DNA from: Candidatus Roseilinea mizusawaensis
Lineage (GTDB): Bacteria; Chloroflexota; Anaerolineae; J036; Brachytrichaceae
Length of the DNA stretch: 64,000 nucleotides
NCBI GenBank assembly: GCA_016841965.1
Contig: JAEANN010000018.1
Span: forward strand, 1-64,000
Reading direction: 5' to 3'
Made by a program: the position numbers and the translations under genes
In this document: positions 55,262 through 63,888 of the stretch, piece after piece
How positions within the stretch are numbered: the first letter of the stretch is position 1
How the letters are laid out: every line of letters starts with the position of its first letter
The notes under the pieces: generated by a model
What the model saw: the letters and a program-made list of their open reading frames with translations, nothing else
What the model was told of the DNA's origin: nothing
Database searches by the model: none

Positions 55262-56263
55262 GTGTTGAAGTTGGAGACGAAAGACCATCGGGTCGATGCG
55301 GATACTGTCCGTGATGTTCCAGAGGACGATCTAGAGCCGTTGCCAGAGAACCGCCTGGCGCGTGTTATCGGCCGGTCAAGCCGTTACGTGGCGCTGTTGG
55401 CCGCTTGGGTTGCCACATGCGGCAGCCTGTACATGAGCGAGGCGCTGGGTTGGATTCCCTGCCTGCTGTGCTGGTATCAGCGCATCCTGATGTATCCGCT
55501 GGCCCTCATCACTGCCACAGGCATCCTGACTAACGATCGTCGCATGCATCGCTACCTGTTGGCGCTGGCCGTGCCCGGCATGGGCATGTCGCTGTATCAC
55601 TACCTGTATCAAAAGAGCGACTTCGTGCGCGGCCTGTTGCCGTCGTCGTGTGTGGTGGGTGTGCCCTGTTCTGCCGACTATCTGAACTGGCTCGGCGGAG
55701 TGGTGACGATTCCGTTTCTGGCGTTGATTGCGTTTACCGTGATTGTGCTCGCGGCGGTCGCCTCGCGGCTGGCCGACGAGCCAGAGGAAGAGACCCTTGA
55801 AGCGCCGGCAACCTCAGCAGCAGGAGAGCGCCCGCTGGGGCGTGTAGCGCTGGTGCTGGCAATCATCGCCGGCGTTGTGGGCGCCTTTTTGGTGGCCGGC
55901 AACGCTGTTGCCCAGGGGCAGGCCGCAGCCCGCGCGGTCATGATGCCGGTGTCGGCCGCCACAGCCAGCCCGGCTTTGCTCCAAAAGGGCAAAGCCGTGT
56001 ATGAATCGGCTTGCATTGGTTGTCATGGGCCGGCTGGCGAAGGCGTTGCCTCGGTGCGCTCGATCACAAACTCGCTATTATTGCGAACCGGCTCAGATGC
56101 AGAGCTGATCCAGTTGGTGCGCGTAGGCCGTTCCGCCAATGATCCGCACAATGTGAGCGGTCTGGCGATGCCGGCCGGCGGGGGACGGGTCGGCATGGCC
56201 GATGAAGACATCATAGCTGTGATCACCTACATGCGCCGCCTGGCGCAAGGCAGCGCAGATTAG
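55262..56263 (+). CDS. DsbB-type disulfide oxidoreductase fused to cytochrome c
   Basis: A 333-residue membrane protein. Residues about 40-170 form a four-helix DsbB/BdbC domain: the helix-1 end carries IPCLLCWYQR (Cys67, Cys70) and the second external loop carries SSCVVGVPCS (Cys130, Cys136), the two redox pairs. After an acidic linker comes a fifth helix (about 193-213), then a class I cytochrome c domain with CIGCH (251-255) and a probable axial Met in GLAMPAGG. DsbB re-oxidises the periplasmic thiol oxidase and passes electrons to quinone; the attached heme suggests another electron outlet, which is inference. Start GTG at 55262 follows GGGG. Part of a plus-strand run with plsC. Confidence 0.9.
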   Translation: MLKLETKDHRVDADTVRDVPEDDLEPLPENRLARVIGRSSRYVALLAAWVATCGSLYMSEALGWIPCLLCWYQRILMYPLALITATGILTNDRRMHRYLLALAVPGMGMSLYHYLYQKSDFVRGLLPSSCVVGVPCSADYLNWLGGVVTIPFLALIAFTVIVLAAVASRLADEPEEETLEAPATSAAGERPLGRVALVLAIIAGVVGAFLVAGNAVAQGQAAARAVMMPVSAATASPALLQKGKAVYESACIGCHGPAGEGVASVRSITNSLLLRTGSDAELIQLVRVGRSANDPHNVSGLAMPAGGGRVGMADEDIIAVITYMRRLAQGSAD

Positions 56264-56278
56264 GCTGAATCCTGGCGC

Positions 56279-56956
56279 ATGGCGGGCAAGAAGTCTGTTT
56301 TCTCCCGGCGGTGGAAGTGGAACAAGCGCGCGCCATTGCGCCGCTTCTACAATTTTTTCTTGCGGCTGTTTTATCGGTTGCTTGTCCGCCACACTGTGCT
56401 GGGTTTGGAAAATGTGCCGGCAAGCGGGCCGGCGATTGTCATGATCAACCACGTGGCCTGGGCTGATCCATTTGTGGTGCTGGCCGCACTGGGCCGGCCG
56501 ATTGTGCCCATGGCAAAAGTCGAGGTCTTTGAAGACTGGCGCATTCGCTGGTTGACCGCGCCGTATGGCGCAATCCCCGTGCATCGCGGCGATGTAGACA
56601 CGCAGGCCATTCGCTCGGCAATGGAGGTGTTGAACGCGGGCGGCTTGGTGTTGATCTCGCCCGAGGGCACGCGCAGCGCAACCGGCGGCCTGATCCAGGG
56701 ACAGGAAGGTATGGCCTATCTTGCTGTGCGAGCCGGCGCACCCATCCTGCCGGTGGCGATCACCGGCACAGCGCAGTTAAACGCGCATCTGAAGCGGCTG
56801 CGGCGCGCACCCATCACAATTACGGTGGGCAAGCTGTTTCACCTGGACGCCGGCGGCGACAGGCTGAGTCGTGATGTGTTGCGCCGGCTGACCGACCAAG
56901 CCATGCGCCATCTGGCCGCCATTTTGCCCGAAGACATGCGCGGCATATATCGCTGA
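56279..56956 (+). CDS. 1-acyl-sn-glycerol-3-phosphate acyltransferase (PlsC-like)
   Basis: A 225-residue acyltransferase of phospholipid synthesis. The catalytic HX4D motif is in MINHVAWADPFV, the substrate motifs are PIVPMAKVEVF and SPEGTRSATG, and ILPVAITG forms the fourth block. A hydrophobic stretch near residues 20-35 (FYNFFLRLFYRLL) is the membrane-contact segment. It starts 16 nt after the DsbB-cytochrome c stop and precedes the DUF512 gene by 12 nt, so the three are likely co-transcribed. Exact acyl acceptor is assumed from family. Confidence 0.92.
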   Translation: MAGKKSVFSRRWKWNKRAPLRRFYNFFLRLFYRLLVRHTVLGLENVPASGPAIVMINHVAWADPFVVLAALGRPIVPMAKVEVFEDWRIRWLTAPYGAIPVHRGDVDTQAIRSAMEVLNAGGLVLISPEGTRSATGGLIQGQEGMAYLAVRAGAPILPVAITGTAQLNAHLKRLRRAPITITVGKLFHLDAGGDRLSRDVLRRLTDQAMRHLAAILPEDMRGIYR

Positions 56957-56968
56957 AGGGGATAAGCG

Positions 56969-58483
56969 ATGGCAGGGATTATCCGACGCGTTGGGCCGTT
57001 GAGTGTTGCTGCAATGGCGGGATTGCTTCCCGGTGACGCGCTGCTGGCTATCAACGGTCATGTCTTGCGTGACGTGATCGATGCGCAGTTTTATGCCGCC
57101 GAGGACACCCTCGAATTGTCATTCGAGCGCGCCGGCGTCGCGCGCACAGTCCGCGTCCGGCGCGAGTTCGGCCAGTCGCTGGGCATCGAGTTCGAGCATC
57201 CCACTTTTGACATCGACATCCGCCGCTGCAACAACCTCTGCCCGTTCTGCTTTGTGCTGCAAAATGCCCCGCGCATGCGGCGCACGTTGTACATCAAAGA
57301 TGATGACTATCGCTACTCGTTCCTATTCGGCCACTTTGTGACCCTGACGAATCTGAGCCAGGAAGACTGGGAGCGCATCGCCGAGCAGCGCCTCAGCCCG
57401 CTCTATGTGTCGGTGCACGCCACCGATGTGGAGATTCGACGCCGGTGTCTGCGCAACCCCAACGCGCCGGATGTGCTGGCGCAATTGCGCTGGTTGGCCG
57501 GCCACCGTATCGAGATGCACACCCAACTGGTGATTACCCCCGGCCTGAACGATGGCGCGTATCTTGAGAAAAGCGTCTTGGACCTGGCCGCACTCTATCC
57601 ACATGTGCGATCGGTCAGCGTTGTGCCGGTGGGTCTGACCCGCCATCACAAGTACGGCCACCGTCCGCACACGGTTGAGGAATGCGCGCGCATGATCGAA
57701 CAGGTGCGGGCCTGGCAGGGTGACTTTCGCGCGCGGCTGCGGGCCGGCTTCGTTTACGCCACCGACGAGTGGTATCTGCTGGCCGGCAGGCCATTGCCGC
57801 GCAAGCGCGACTATGACGGCCTGGCCCTTCAAGAAAACGGGCTGGGCATGACGCGCGATTTTCTGGACGAATGGCGCCGGCTGAAGCGAACGGAGATTGG
57901 GCGCAGCGCGCCGAGGGTTGAACACAGAATACAGCGCAGAGAACACAGAGTACAGAGCACAGAATACAGAGCGCAGGAGCCGGAAGACGTAACACGTAAT
58001 ACGCAATACGAAACCCGCAATCCAAAATTCAAAATCGAAAGTCCACAATCGGCGGTTCTGGCGACCGGCACACTCTTTGCGCCGACGTTGCGCAAGGTGG
58101 CGCGCGAGTTTGCCGACTTGACCGGCGTCGCGCTGGATGTGATCGCGATTACCAATGAGAAGCTGGGCGAAACCATCACGGCGGCCGGCTTGCTGATGGG
58201 CGCCGATGTGATCCGCCAGCTTTCGGCCATATCTATGCCGGCGTCGGCTATTGTGGTGTTGCCGCGCATCATGTTCGATCATCCTGACGGCGTGTCGCTG
58301 GATGATGTTTCGCCGGGGGAAATTGCGCGCGCCCTGGGCCGGCCTGTGGCGCTGGCCGATTGGATGGGCGATGTGCTGGATGCACTGAACGGGCGCAACG
58401 TGCTGACGTTCGACCCGGCCGCGCCGGCCAATGCTGTACCGGTTGCGCGGGAAGGGGGCTGGATGGTGGAAAAGTACCTGTAG
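56969..58483 (+). CDS. DUF512 PDZ/radical-SAM-like iron-sulfur protein with internal repeat insert
   Basis: A 504-residue protein with an N-terminal PDZ-like domain (residues 1-70, GLLPGDALLAINGH), then RRCNNLCPFCFVLQ (Cys87, Cys91, Cys94, a CxxxCxxC iron-sulfur site like radical SAM enzymes), SPLYVSVHATD, and a C-terminal DUF512 domain with VLATGTLFAPTL and a MFDHPDGVSLDDVS segment. The family is widespread in cyanobacteria and other phyla, with no settled role. Residues about 318-360 are encoded by 18 heptamer repeats, giving a 7-residue periodic insert (HRIQRRE, HRVQSTE, YRAQEPE and so on). Ribosome site GAAGGGGA precedes the ATG. Confidence 0.9.
   Translation: MAGIIRRVGPLSVAAMAGLLPGDALLAINGHVLRDVIDAQFYAAEDTLELSFERAGVARTVRVRREFGQSLGIEFEHPTFDIDIRRCNNLCPFCFVLQNAPRMRRTLYIKDDDYRYSFLFGHFVTLTNLSQEDWERIAEQRLSPLYVSVHATDVEIRRRCLRNPNAPDVLAQLRWLAGHRIEMHTQLVITPGLNDGAYLEKSVLDLAALYPHVRSVSVVPVGLTRHHKYGHRPHTVEECARMIEQVRAWQGDFRARLRAGFVYATDEWYLLAGRPLPRKRDYDGLALQENGLGMTRDFLDEWRRLKRTEIGRSAPRVEHRIQRREHRVQSTEYRAQEPEDVTRNTQYETRNPKFKIESPQSAVLATGTLFAPTLRKVAREFADLTGVALDVIAITNEKLGETITAAGLLMGADVIRQLSAISMPASAIVVLPRIMFDHPDGVSLDDVSPGEIARALGRPVALADWMGDVLDALNGRNVLTFDPAAPANAVPVAREGGWMVEKYL
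57922..58047. repeat. In-frame heptamer array, 18 units, inside the DUF512 gene
   Basis: Eighteen diverged 7-bp units in exact register (for example ACACAGA, ATACAGC, ATACAGA, ACACGTA, ATACGCA, ATCCAAA, ATTCAAA, ATCGAAA). Position 4 is mostly C and position 7 mostly A. The total of 126 nt keeps the reading frame and adds 42 residues. Confidence 0.9.
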
Positions 58484-58518
58484 GGCAAGTTGCCGGCCTG
58501 GCCTCCGGCAGCTTGCCC
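58483..58518. terminator. Bidirectional hairpin between DUF512 and rpoD genes
   Basis: A 14-bp stem (58483-58496 with 58505-58518, one G-T pair) with an 8-nt loop sits between two convergent genes, starting within the DUF512 stop codon. T-runs are weak on both sides. Confidence 0.75.
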
Positions 58519-58525
58519 TATGCGG

Positions 58526-59896
58526 TCACTCTTTTAAAAAGTCGCGCAGTTTGCGGGCGTGGGACGGGTTGCGCAGCCGGCTAAGCGCCTGCGCCTCGAT
58601 CTGGCGCACGCGCTCACGTGTGACCCCCAACTTCTTGCCCACTTCTTCAAGGGTATAGGTCTCGCCGTCCAGCAGGCCATAGCGCAATTGTAGAATGCGC
58701 ACCTCGCGCGGGGGCAGGGTGGCCAGAATCTCAGACAGTTGCTCGCGCAGCATCTGGGTGGTCACCACTTCAGCCGGCGCCGGGCTGTCCTCATCTGGAA
58801 TGAAGTCCCCCAGCACGCTTTCTTCCTCGTCGTCGGTGGGCGTCTCGAGGCTGATTGGCCGGCGGGCAACTTGGATCATCTGCTCGGCCTTGCGCACGGT
58901 CACATTCAGCGCCTCGGCCAGTTCGGCGACGGTGGGGTCACGGCCCAGCTCTTGTGTCAACTGGTGGCTGGCGCGCAACAGCCGGTTGATTTGATCTCCC
59001 ATATGTACCGGCACGCGGATGGTGCGCCCCTGGTCCGCTATGGCGCGCGTAACCGCCTGGCGGATCCACCAGGTGGCATAGGTGCTGAATTTGTGCCCGC
59101 GTCGCCAGTCAAACTTCTTGGCAGCCCGGATGAGGCCGATGTTGCCTTCTTGGATCAAGTCCAGGAACGGCACCCCGCGCCCGATGTATTTCTTGGCGAC
59201 GCTGATGACCAGGCGCGAATTAGCGTTGATTAGATGTTCACGAGCGGCCAGGCCATCCTCGCCAATCTGATCCAATCGCAGGCGCTCCTTTTCTTCCAGC
59301 TCGTTCGGGTCGGCTTCGGCGATCGCTTCTCGCGCAGCCTTGCCGCGCTCCATACGCTGAGCCAGATCTACTTCCTGTGCTGCGGTCAAGAGCGGCACGC
59401 GGCCGATTTCTTTCAAGTACAGGCCAACTGTATCGTCGGCTTCGATCGCTTCCAACAGGTTTTCGTTGTTATGGTCGTTGTATTCGTCCTCGTCGTCTTC
59501 CTCTTCGTAACCCAGTTGGTCTGCCGCTTCGTCCTCGCTGGGAACGATCTGGATGCCGGCGTCTGCCAGCGCGGCAAACACGTCTTCCACCTGCTCCAGA
59601 TTTTTCTCGGCATCTGGAAACGCAGTCAGGATGTCATCGTATGTGACATAACCTTTTTCGCGCCCGACATTGAGCAGTTGTTCCTCGCCTGACAACTCCT
59701 CAACGGTATCCTCCAAAGCCGCCGGCGGCGCTGCCAGCGGGGGTGCTGCCGGCGCCACATCCGTTTTTTTGTTATCTTTTTTGGCTGCTCTGCCACCGGA
59801 GAAAGTTGTTGCAGGCTTGACTGCTTTGGCAGTCGCGTTTGCCTTGCCGTTCCTTGCCGCAGAGGGTTTGTCAGTTTTCTTCTTACGAGTGGTCAT
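58526..59896 (-). CDS. rpoD: Primary sigma factor RpoD (sigma-70)
   Basis: A 456-residue housekeeping sigma factor. After a Lys/Ala-rich, low-complexity start (1-65) comes a region 1.1-like segment ([16 protein letters not shown]), an acidic stretch, region 1.2 ([20 protein letters not shown]), region 2 ([52 protein letters not shown]), region 3 ([16 protein letters not shown]) and region 4 ([32 protein letters not shown]). Region 2.4 and the helix-turn-helix of region 4 are intact, consistent with the consensus promoter at 1453. The basic N-terminal extension is longer than in many RpoDs. The upstream 59897-60149 shows no gene. Confidence 0.95.
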   Translation of the reverse strand: MTTRKKKTDKPSAARNGKANATAKAVKPATTFSGGRAAKKDNKKTDVAPAAPPLAAPPAALEDTVEELSGEEQLLNVGREKGYVTYDDILTAFPDAEKNLEQVEDVFAALADAGIQIVPSEDEAADQLGYEEEDDEDEYNDHNNENLLEAIEADDTVGLYLKEIGRVPLLTAAQEVDLAQRMERGKAAREAIAEADPNELEEKERLRLDQIGEDGLAAREHLINANSRLVISVAKKYIGRGVPFLDLIQEGNIGLIRAAKKFDWRRGHKFSTYATWWIRQAVTRAIADQGRTIRVPVHMGDQINRLLRASHQLTQELGRDPTVAELAEALNVTVRKAEQMIQVARRPISLETPTDDEEESVLGDFIPDEDSPAPAEVVTTQMLREQLSEILATLPPREVRILQLRYGLLDGETYTLEEVGKKLGVTRERVRQIEAQALSRLRNPSHARKLRDFLKE

Positions 59897-60149
59897 TCCA
59901 AATCCTATGTGTCTTGCGCCAAAATGACATAACCATGAGCTCCAGTTATTTTCAAGATTAATATGGTTCGTTAGGCAGTCCTGAGAACACGCGAAGTGTC
60001 ATTCATCAGGACAACGCAAAGGAGCTGTGGCGGTAGACCTTGACGCAATTCACCTGAGCAAAGATGTTAGTTAACAGAAGGACGATTGTCAAGCACGAAG
60101 GCCGCCGTTTGTCTTGTTTTTGGGCCTTTTTACAGTGCAACTGGCTGGG
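59897..60149. other. rpoD upstream region, no gene seen
   Basis: Relatively AT-rich. Presumably holds the rpoD promoter on the minus strand; I could not find a convincing -35/-10 pair. Confidence 0.4.
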
Positions 60150-61355
60150 TCAAGGTACGGTGCCTGCATATGTCCAGCGCGACACAAGCGCGCCGTTTGC
60201 ATCGCGTAGTTCTGCAATGTCACCATCGTTCGACCACACCGGTGTGTCTGCGCCAAATGTCAGGGCGCCGCATGTCCCAAATGCGATCGGCGAACTGGTA
60301 TACACCCGGCAGGTGTCGCCGGGAAAAAGGACCATCCCGTTGCTGAAGGTGTACACCCGGTTGCTTGACACTGCCCGCAGCGTCCAGTTCGACAGATCGA
60401 TCGGCCCCTGGCTTCGGTTTGCAATTTCGACAAACTCATTGGCCTCACTGGTGGCCGGGTCGCCCAGGTACTGGATGGCGGTAATGGCAATGGGGCCTGT
60501 GATGACATTGCTCGATATCGCCGGCGGAGGGGTATCTGTCAAAGCTGGCGGGGCTGCTTCCGGCGTTGGCGGCTCGGTGGGTGAGGGTAGCGCAGTGTCG
60601 GTTGGGAACGGCAGAGGAGGGGGGCTGGTATCTGCCGGCTGGGATTGATCCGGTGGCGGCAGGGTTGCGCGAGACTGCGGATCGATAGTGGGTATCGCGT
60701 CAGCGGGCAGTGTTGCCACCTCAACTTCGAGCGCTGTCGTTGGCGCCGGCACGTTGTTATCCGCATTGAGCGAGGCTGTGGCTGCGCTGTCGGCGGTGTC
60801 GTTATTGGTGTTGCGCGTAGCTGACATGCCTGGGCCGGGTATCTGGAGCGGCGATTCCAGCGGGCCAATCGGCTCTGTTACGCCATGCGCTGCAGATGCA
60901 CCTGACCTGCCGGCTGCGGCGATCCGCTGGCGCGTTTGGGCCATGCCAGGGCCGAGCAGTAGCGCCGTGGCACATGCGCATACGATTGCAACCATCAAGC
61001 CGGCAGCGATCAGCATCAGCCAGGCCGGCGCGCTGGACGCAGATATCCCCGTCCCCGGCGATGGCTGCCAGGAAGTCCGCGCAGTTAACTCAAACACCTC
61101 TCGCCGCGTCAAGGGGCCGCCCAGTAGACGCGCTGCGGTCTCAGGGTAGCGCGACGTAAAGCCCTCTGCGATGTAGCTATAGCGTGAGCGGCGTGTAGCG
61201 CGCTCCAGACTGAAGCGACTGCCGCATCTCTCGCACAGCGCCGCTATACTGGCCGTGTCTTCTGTGGGGCCAAATTTCAGGGCGCGTTGATGACACACCG
61301 GACACGTGTCCGGCGGGATGCTGCCGATATCCAAGCTGAGAGTGTCCGACCCCAT
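60150..61355 (-). CDS. Zinc-ribbon membrane protein with C-terminal lamin-tail domain
   Basis: A protein of about 401 residues. The N-terminus has two CxxC pairs (CPVC and CERC) like a zinc ribbon, on the cytoplasmic side. One membrane helix follows (AWLMLIAAGLMVAIVCACAT), then a long Ser/Thr/Pro-rich linker, and finally a lamin-tail (LTD) domain of about 110 residues (NEFVEIANRSQGPIDLSNW, VLFPGDTCRVYTS, ALVSRWTY). LTD domains occur in bacterial surface proteins and nucleases; role here unknown. The ATG at 61355 is chosen over a TTG at 61367. A cytoplasmic zinc site linked to an external beta domain suggests signalling across the membrane, which is speculation. Confidence 0.8.
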   Translation of the reverse strand: MGSDTLSLDIGSIPPDTCPVCHQRALKFGPTEDTASIAALCERCGSRFSLERATRRSRYSYIAEGFTSRYPETAARLLGGPLTRREVFELTARTSWQPSPGTGISASSAPAWLMLIAAGLMVAIVCACATALLLGPGMAQTRQRIAAAGRSGASAAHGVTEPIGPLESPLQIPGPGMSATRNTNNDTADSAATASLNADNNVPAPTTALEVEVATLPADAIPTIDPQSRATLPPPDQSQPADTSPPPLPFPTDTALPSPTEPPTPEAAPPALTDTPPPAISSNVITGPIAITAIQYLGDPATSEANEFVEIANRSQGPIDLSNWTLRAVSSNRVYTFSNGMVLFPGDTCRVYTSSPIAFGTCGALTFGADTPVWSNDGDIAELRDANGALVSRWTYAGTVP

Positions 61356-61401
61356 GCGGCCTGGCAAACGAGTTTACAAGCTCTGAGGATCTCTGCTCAC
61401 A

Positions 61402-61911
61402 CTAGAACGGCTGAGCAGCCCGCACACCCCGCAGGTTGCGGTCGATCTCCCACGGGTAGACGATGTAAGCGTCGGTCAGAGCGGCATAGTAGGTAGGCTT
61501 GTGATTGGGGAAGAGATTGGCGCTGGCTCGGTAGTGCAGCACAGCAGTTTCGGTTCGTGCGCCGCTGGCCTCCACCCGCCCACGCACCGTCATGATATGC
61601 CGGCCGTGTGTCCACACGTCGTCTACCACCAACACGCGCCGGCCCCGTGTCAACGCCTCGTCTGGAAATTGCAGAAACGTGGGCCAGGCCAGCAGGCGGG
61701 GGGCGTTCTCGGATGGGAATTCCACTGCTGCCGTTAGAATATGCTTGATGTTCAATGCTTCAGCGATCAGCCCACCCGGAATGATGCCGCCGCGGGTGAT
61801 CATCACCAGAGCGTCGAATGTGCCGGCCATCTGTGGCAGCAACTGGTCGATCAGCGCGTCCACATCAGCCCATGTCAGAACTTCCCGTTTAGGTGCTTCT
61901 TCTCGTCGCAT
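61402..61911 (-). CDS. Phosphoribosyltransferase family protein
   Basis: A type I PRTase-like protein of about 169 residues. The PRPP-binding region reads VLVVDDVWTHGRHI, where the usual DDxxxTG is changed to DDVWTHG. The N-terminal strand DALVMITRGGIIPGGLIAEAL supplies the pyrophosphate loop. Similar proteins are annotated as purine/xanthine phosphoribosyltransferases or regulators of nucleotide salvage. The start at 61911 (MRREEAPKREVLTW) is preferred; the frame is open to 62046. Substrate unassigned. Confidence 0.85.
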   Translation of the reverse strand: MRREEAPKREVLTWADVDALIDQLLPQMAGTFDALVMITRGGIIPGGLIAEALNIKHILTAAVEFPSENAPRLLAWPTFLQFPDEALTRGRRVLVVDDVWTHGRHIMTVRGRVEASGARTETAVLHYRASANLFPNHKPTYYAALTDAYIVYPWEIDRNLRGVRAAQPF

Positions 61912-61922
61912 GTTCTTCGTCC

Positions 61923-61956
61923 TTACTTTGACCTCGACACACTTTGACCTTGACAC
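61923..61956. repeat. 16-bp direct repeat in the phosphoribosyltransferase leader
   Basis: Two near-identical copies of ACTTTGACCTYGACAC lie back to back between the divergent phosphoribosyltransferase and LysM genes. They could be operator half-sites or a small tandem repeat. Confidence 0.6.
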
Positions 61957-62026
61957 GCACCGGCGACTTTGCCTTTTCCACCGGGTTGATGTAACGTATC
62001 CTTCAGGATAACGCAGGAGCAGATTT

Positions 62027-62698
62027 ATGCGCCAACGACTTTCCATTTCATCTCGGACGCCGATTGTGGCGCTTGCCAGTTTGATGATTCTAACGGCCTG
62101 CGCTCAACCTGCCAGTGTCGGCATTCCGACGCCAAATGCCACGATTGTTGTCGCGCAGCAGACAACCATTGCCCAGAGCGTCGCCGATGCGATGGCCACA
62201 CAGATCGCGGCTGAGCCGACACCCACACCGCCCCCTATCGAACCGCCTACTCCGCTGCCGCTGCCTACGGAGACGCCTGTACCGCCTACGGAGACGCCTG
62301 TGCCGTTTACGCCCACGACCTCACCGTCCAGGGATAGCCAATCCAGCCGGCCCGGCAATTCACAAATCGTATGCGGCCAGCAAATCATCCATGTTGTGCA
62401 GCCCGGCCAGAATCTGTTCCGAATTGCGCTGCGATACAACACCACCATTAATGCGATTGCGCGGTTGAATGGCATCACCAACACGCGCTTGGTTCGCGTC
62501 GGCCAGCGCCTGCGCGTTGTAACCTGCGCCCGTGGAAGCAGCCGCGCGCCGCGCTATGGCGCGCACTACGTCGTCAGACCTGGTGATACGCTGTTTCGAA
62601 TTGCTGTACGCTATGGTGTCAGCGTTTCCCGGCTCATGGCTGCCAATGGCCTGCGTTCGACTTTGATCGTGCCCGGCCAGAATCTCGCAATCCCCTGA
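62027..62698 (+). CDS. LysM lipoprotein
   Basis: A 223-residue exported lipoprotein: signal ending in lipobox ILTACAQ, a Thr/Pro-rich stalk (about 60-105), then two LysM peptidoglycan-binding domains (HVVQPGQNLFRIALRYNTTI and YVVRPGDTLFRIAVRYGVSV). It probably sits on the outer face of the membrane and clings to peptidoglycan. GGAG ribosome site is 8-10 nt before the ATG. It ends 2 nt before the convergent DUF3048 gene. Confidence 0.92.
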   Translation: MRQRLSISSRTPIVALASLMILTACAQPASVGIPTPNATIVVAQQTTIAQSVADAMATQIAAEPTPTPPPIEPPTPLPLPTETPVPPTETPVPFTPTTSPSRDSQSSRPGNSQIVCGQQIIHVVQPGQNLFRIALRYNTTINAIARLNGITNTRLVRVGQRLRVVTCARGSSRAPRYGAHYVVRPGDTLFRIAVRYGVSVSRLMAANGLRSTLIVPGQNLAIP

Positions 62699-62700
62699 CT

Positions 62701-63888
62701 CTAGCGCCCTTGCACCGGAAAATCTAGCGGCGCCAGTTCAAGCCATGAATTGCCGGGCTTAAGCGGGATTGGGTTGCCCTGCGCATCAACGAACTGCAGC
62801 ACCCCCGGCTGGCCGGGGCGAAGCCACAGGCCGTCGATCACTTTGCCATCGCGCGCAATCTTCACCGGCCCCTGCCCCCACAGTTGAATCTGGATTGACA
62901 TCCCGCCGGCCATGTCTTCTTGGATCGCCGTTACCGCGTGATAGGCAAAAGCCACGATGATGTTGGCTGCCGTCAGCGTCTGACCGGTTTCTGCGTCTAT
63001 GTGCGGCTGGCCATCCACCTTGCGCTCCCACAAGCCGGTTGCGGCGTTGTACGTCCAATCGACCGGATCGGCCTGATAGGGGATCGACAATGTGCTGGCT
63101 GTCTGACCGCCTGACGGCGCGACAGGATCGAACACCCAGGAGTTGAACGCTGTGCGCTGGTTCTTGCCGCGCTCAGCTAGCACACGCCAGGCGTTTGCCG
63201 TGTTGGCAAACAGGTTGTGTGGCGCGACGCGGTCGGTGGTGCGAAACATTGGACAGGTGGGACATTCAAACGGGCCGAAATCGCTGATGATGACTGCGCT
63301 GGAGTTGACATCTCCCGGTTGGGCAGCACTTTCGAGCGCGACGGCGCGCATAGTCGGCTTGACGCCGGGGCTGGTGCCCGAACAGACCAGGCCGGCCCCA
63401 AAAATGCGCGGCAGTTCAATATCAATCAGCCGGCAACTGCGCACCGAACCGACGCGCTCCGGCGTGTTCGACAGGTACAGCGCCGTGAAGCGGGTGATGC
63501 CGCCTTCGGTCAGATGCTCGACCACCACATCGGCGCTGCTTAGGCCGCTTTGAGGGCGTACCTCGGCCGTATTCGCCACTTTGATTAACAGCGGGGCGCG
63601 CTGTAGGGCGGCGCCGTCTGAGGCCGGCAACCCCGTGAATGGATTGATCAGCCCATCCGGCATGGGTGTGGCAGCTTGAGTGGGCAGGATGGCAGCCGTC
63701 GGCGTCTCAGGGGGTGGGGCTGGGGTGTCCGATGGGGTAACGGTTGGGGCGTAGAGTGTCACCACCGGCACGAATGCCGGCGTGTTGGTGACAGCCGTGT
63801 TCGTATCAGATGGCGCGCCGCAGGCTCCCATTGCCACTGAGAGGAGTGCCAAAACACCGAGACCGCGCCTCAAGGATGTCTTCAACAA
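62701..63888 (-). CDS. DUF3048 (YerB-like) lipoprotein
   Basis: A 395-residue lipoprotein with lipobox VAMGACGA, a Thr/Pro linker and the DUF3048 fold: INPFTGLPAS, RAPLLIKVANTAEVRPQSGL, ADVVVEHLTEGGITRFTALYLS, RVGSVRSCRLIDIELPRIF, and near the end NIIVAFAYHAVTAIQED. YerB-like proteins are widespread surface lipoproteins without settled function. The start is a TTG at 63888 preceded by GGAGG, chosen because it gives the correct signal peptide. It faces the LysM gene tail to tail, and the pair may form a cell-wall module. Confidence 0.9.
   Translation of the reverse strand: MLKTSLRRGLGVLALLSVAMGACGAPSDTNTAVTNTPAFVPVVTLYAPTVTPSDTPAPPPETPTAAILPTQAATPMPDGLINPFTGLPASDGAALQRAPLLIKVANTAEVRPQSGLSSADVVVEHLTEGGITRFTALYLSNTPERVGSVRSCRLIDIELPRIFGAGLVCSGTSPGVKPTMRAVALESAAQPGDVNSSAVIISDFGPFECPTCPMFRTTDRVAPHNLFANTANAWRVLAERGKNQRTAFNSWVFDPVAPSGGQTASTLSIPYQADPVDWTYNAATGLWERKVDGQPHIDAETGQTLTAANIIVAFAYHAVTAIQEDMAGGMSIQIQLWGQGPVKIARDGKVIDGLWLRPGQPGVLQFVDAQGNPIPLKPGNSWLELAPLDFPVQGR

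Noticed and set aside
1131..58047. CRISPR arrays as an explanation for the tandem tracts.
   Set aside because: Units are 7 bp with no spacers and no cas genes are nearby.
59900..60000. A TTGAAA-17-TTATGT promoter candidate for rpoD on the minus strand.
   Set aside because: The -10 matches the consensus too poorly to support.
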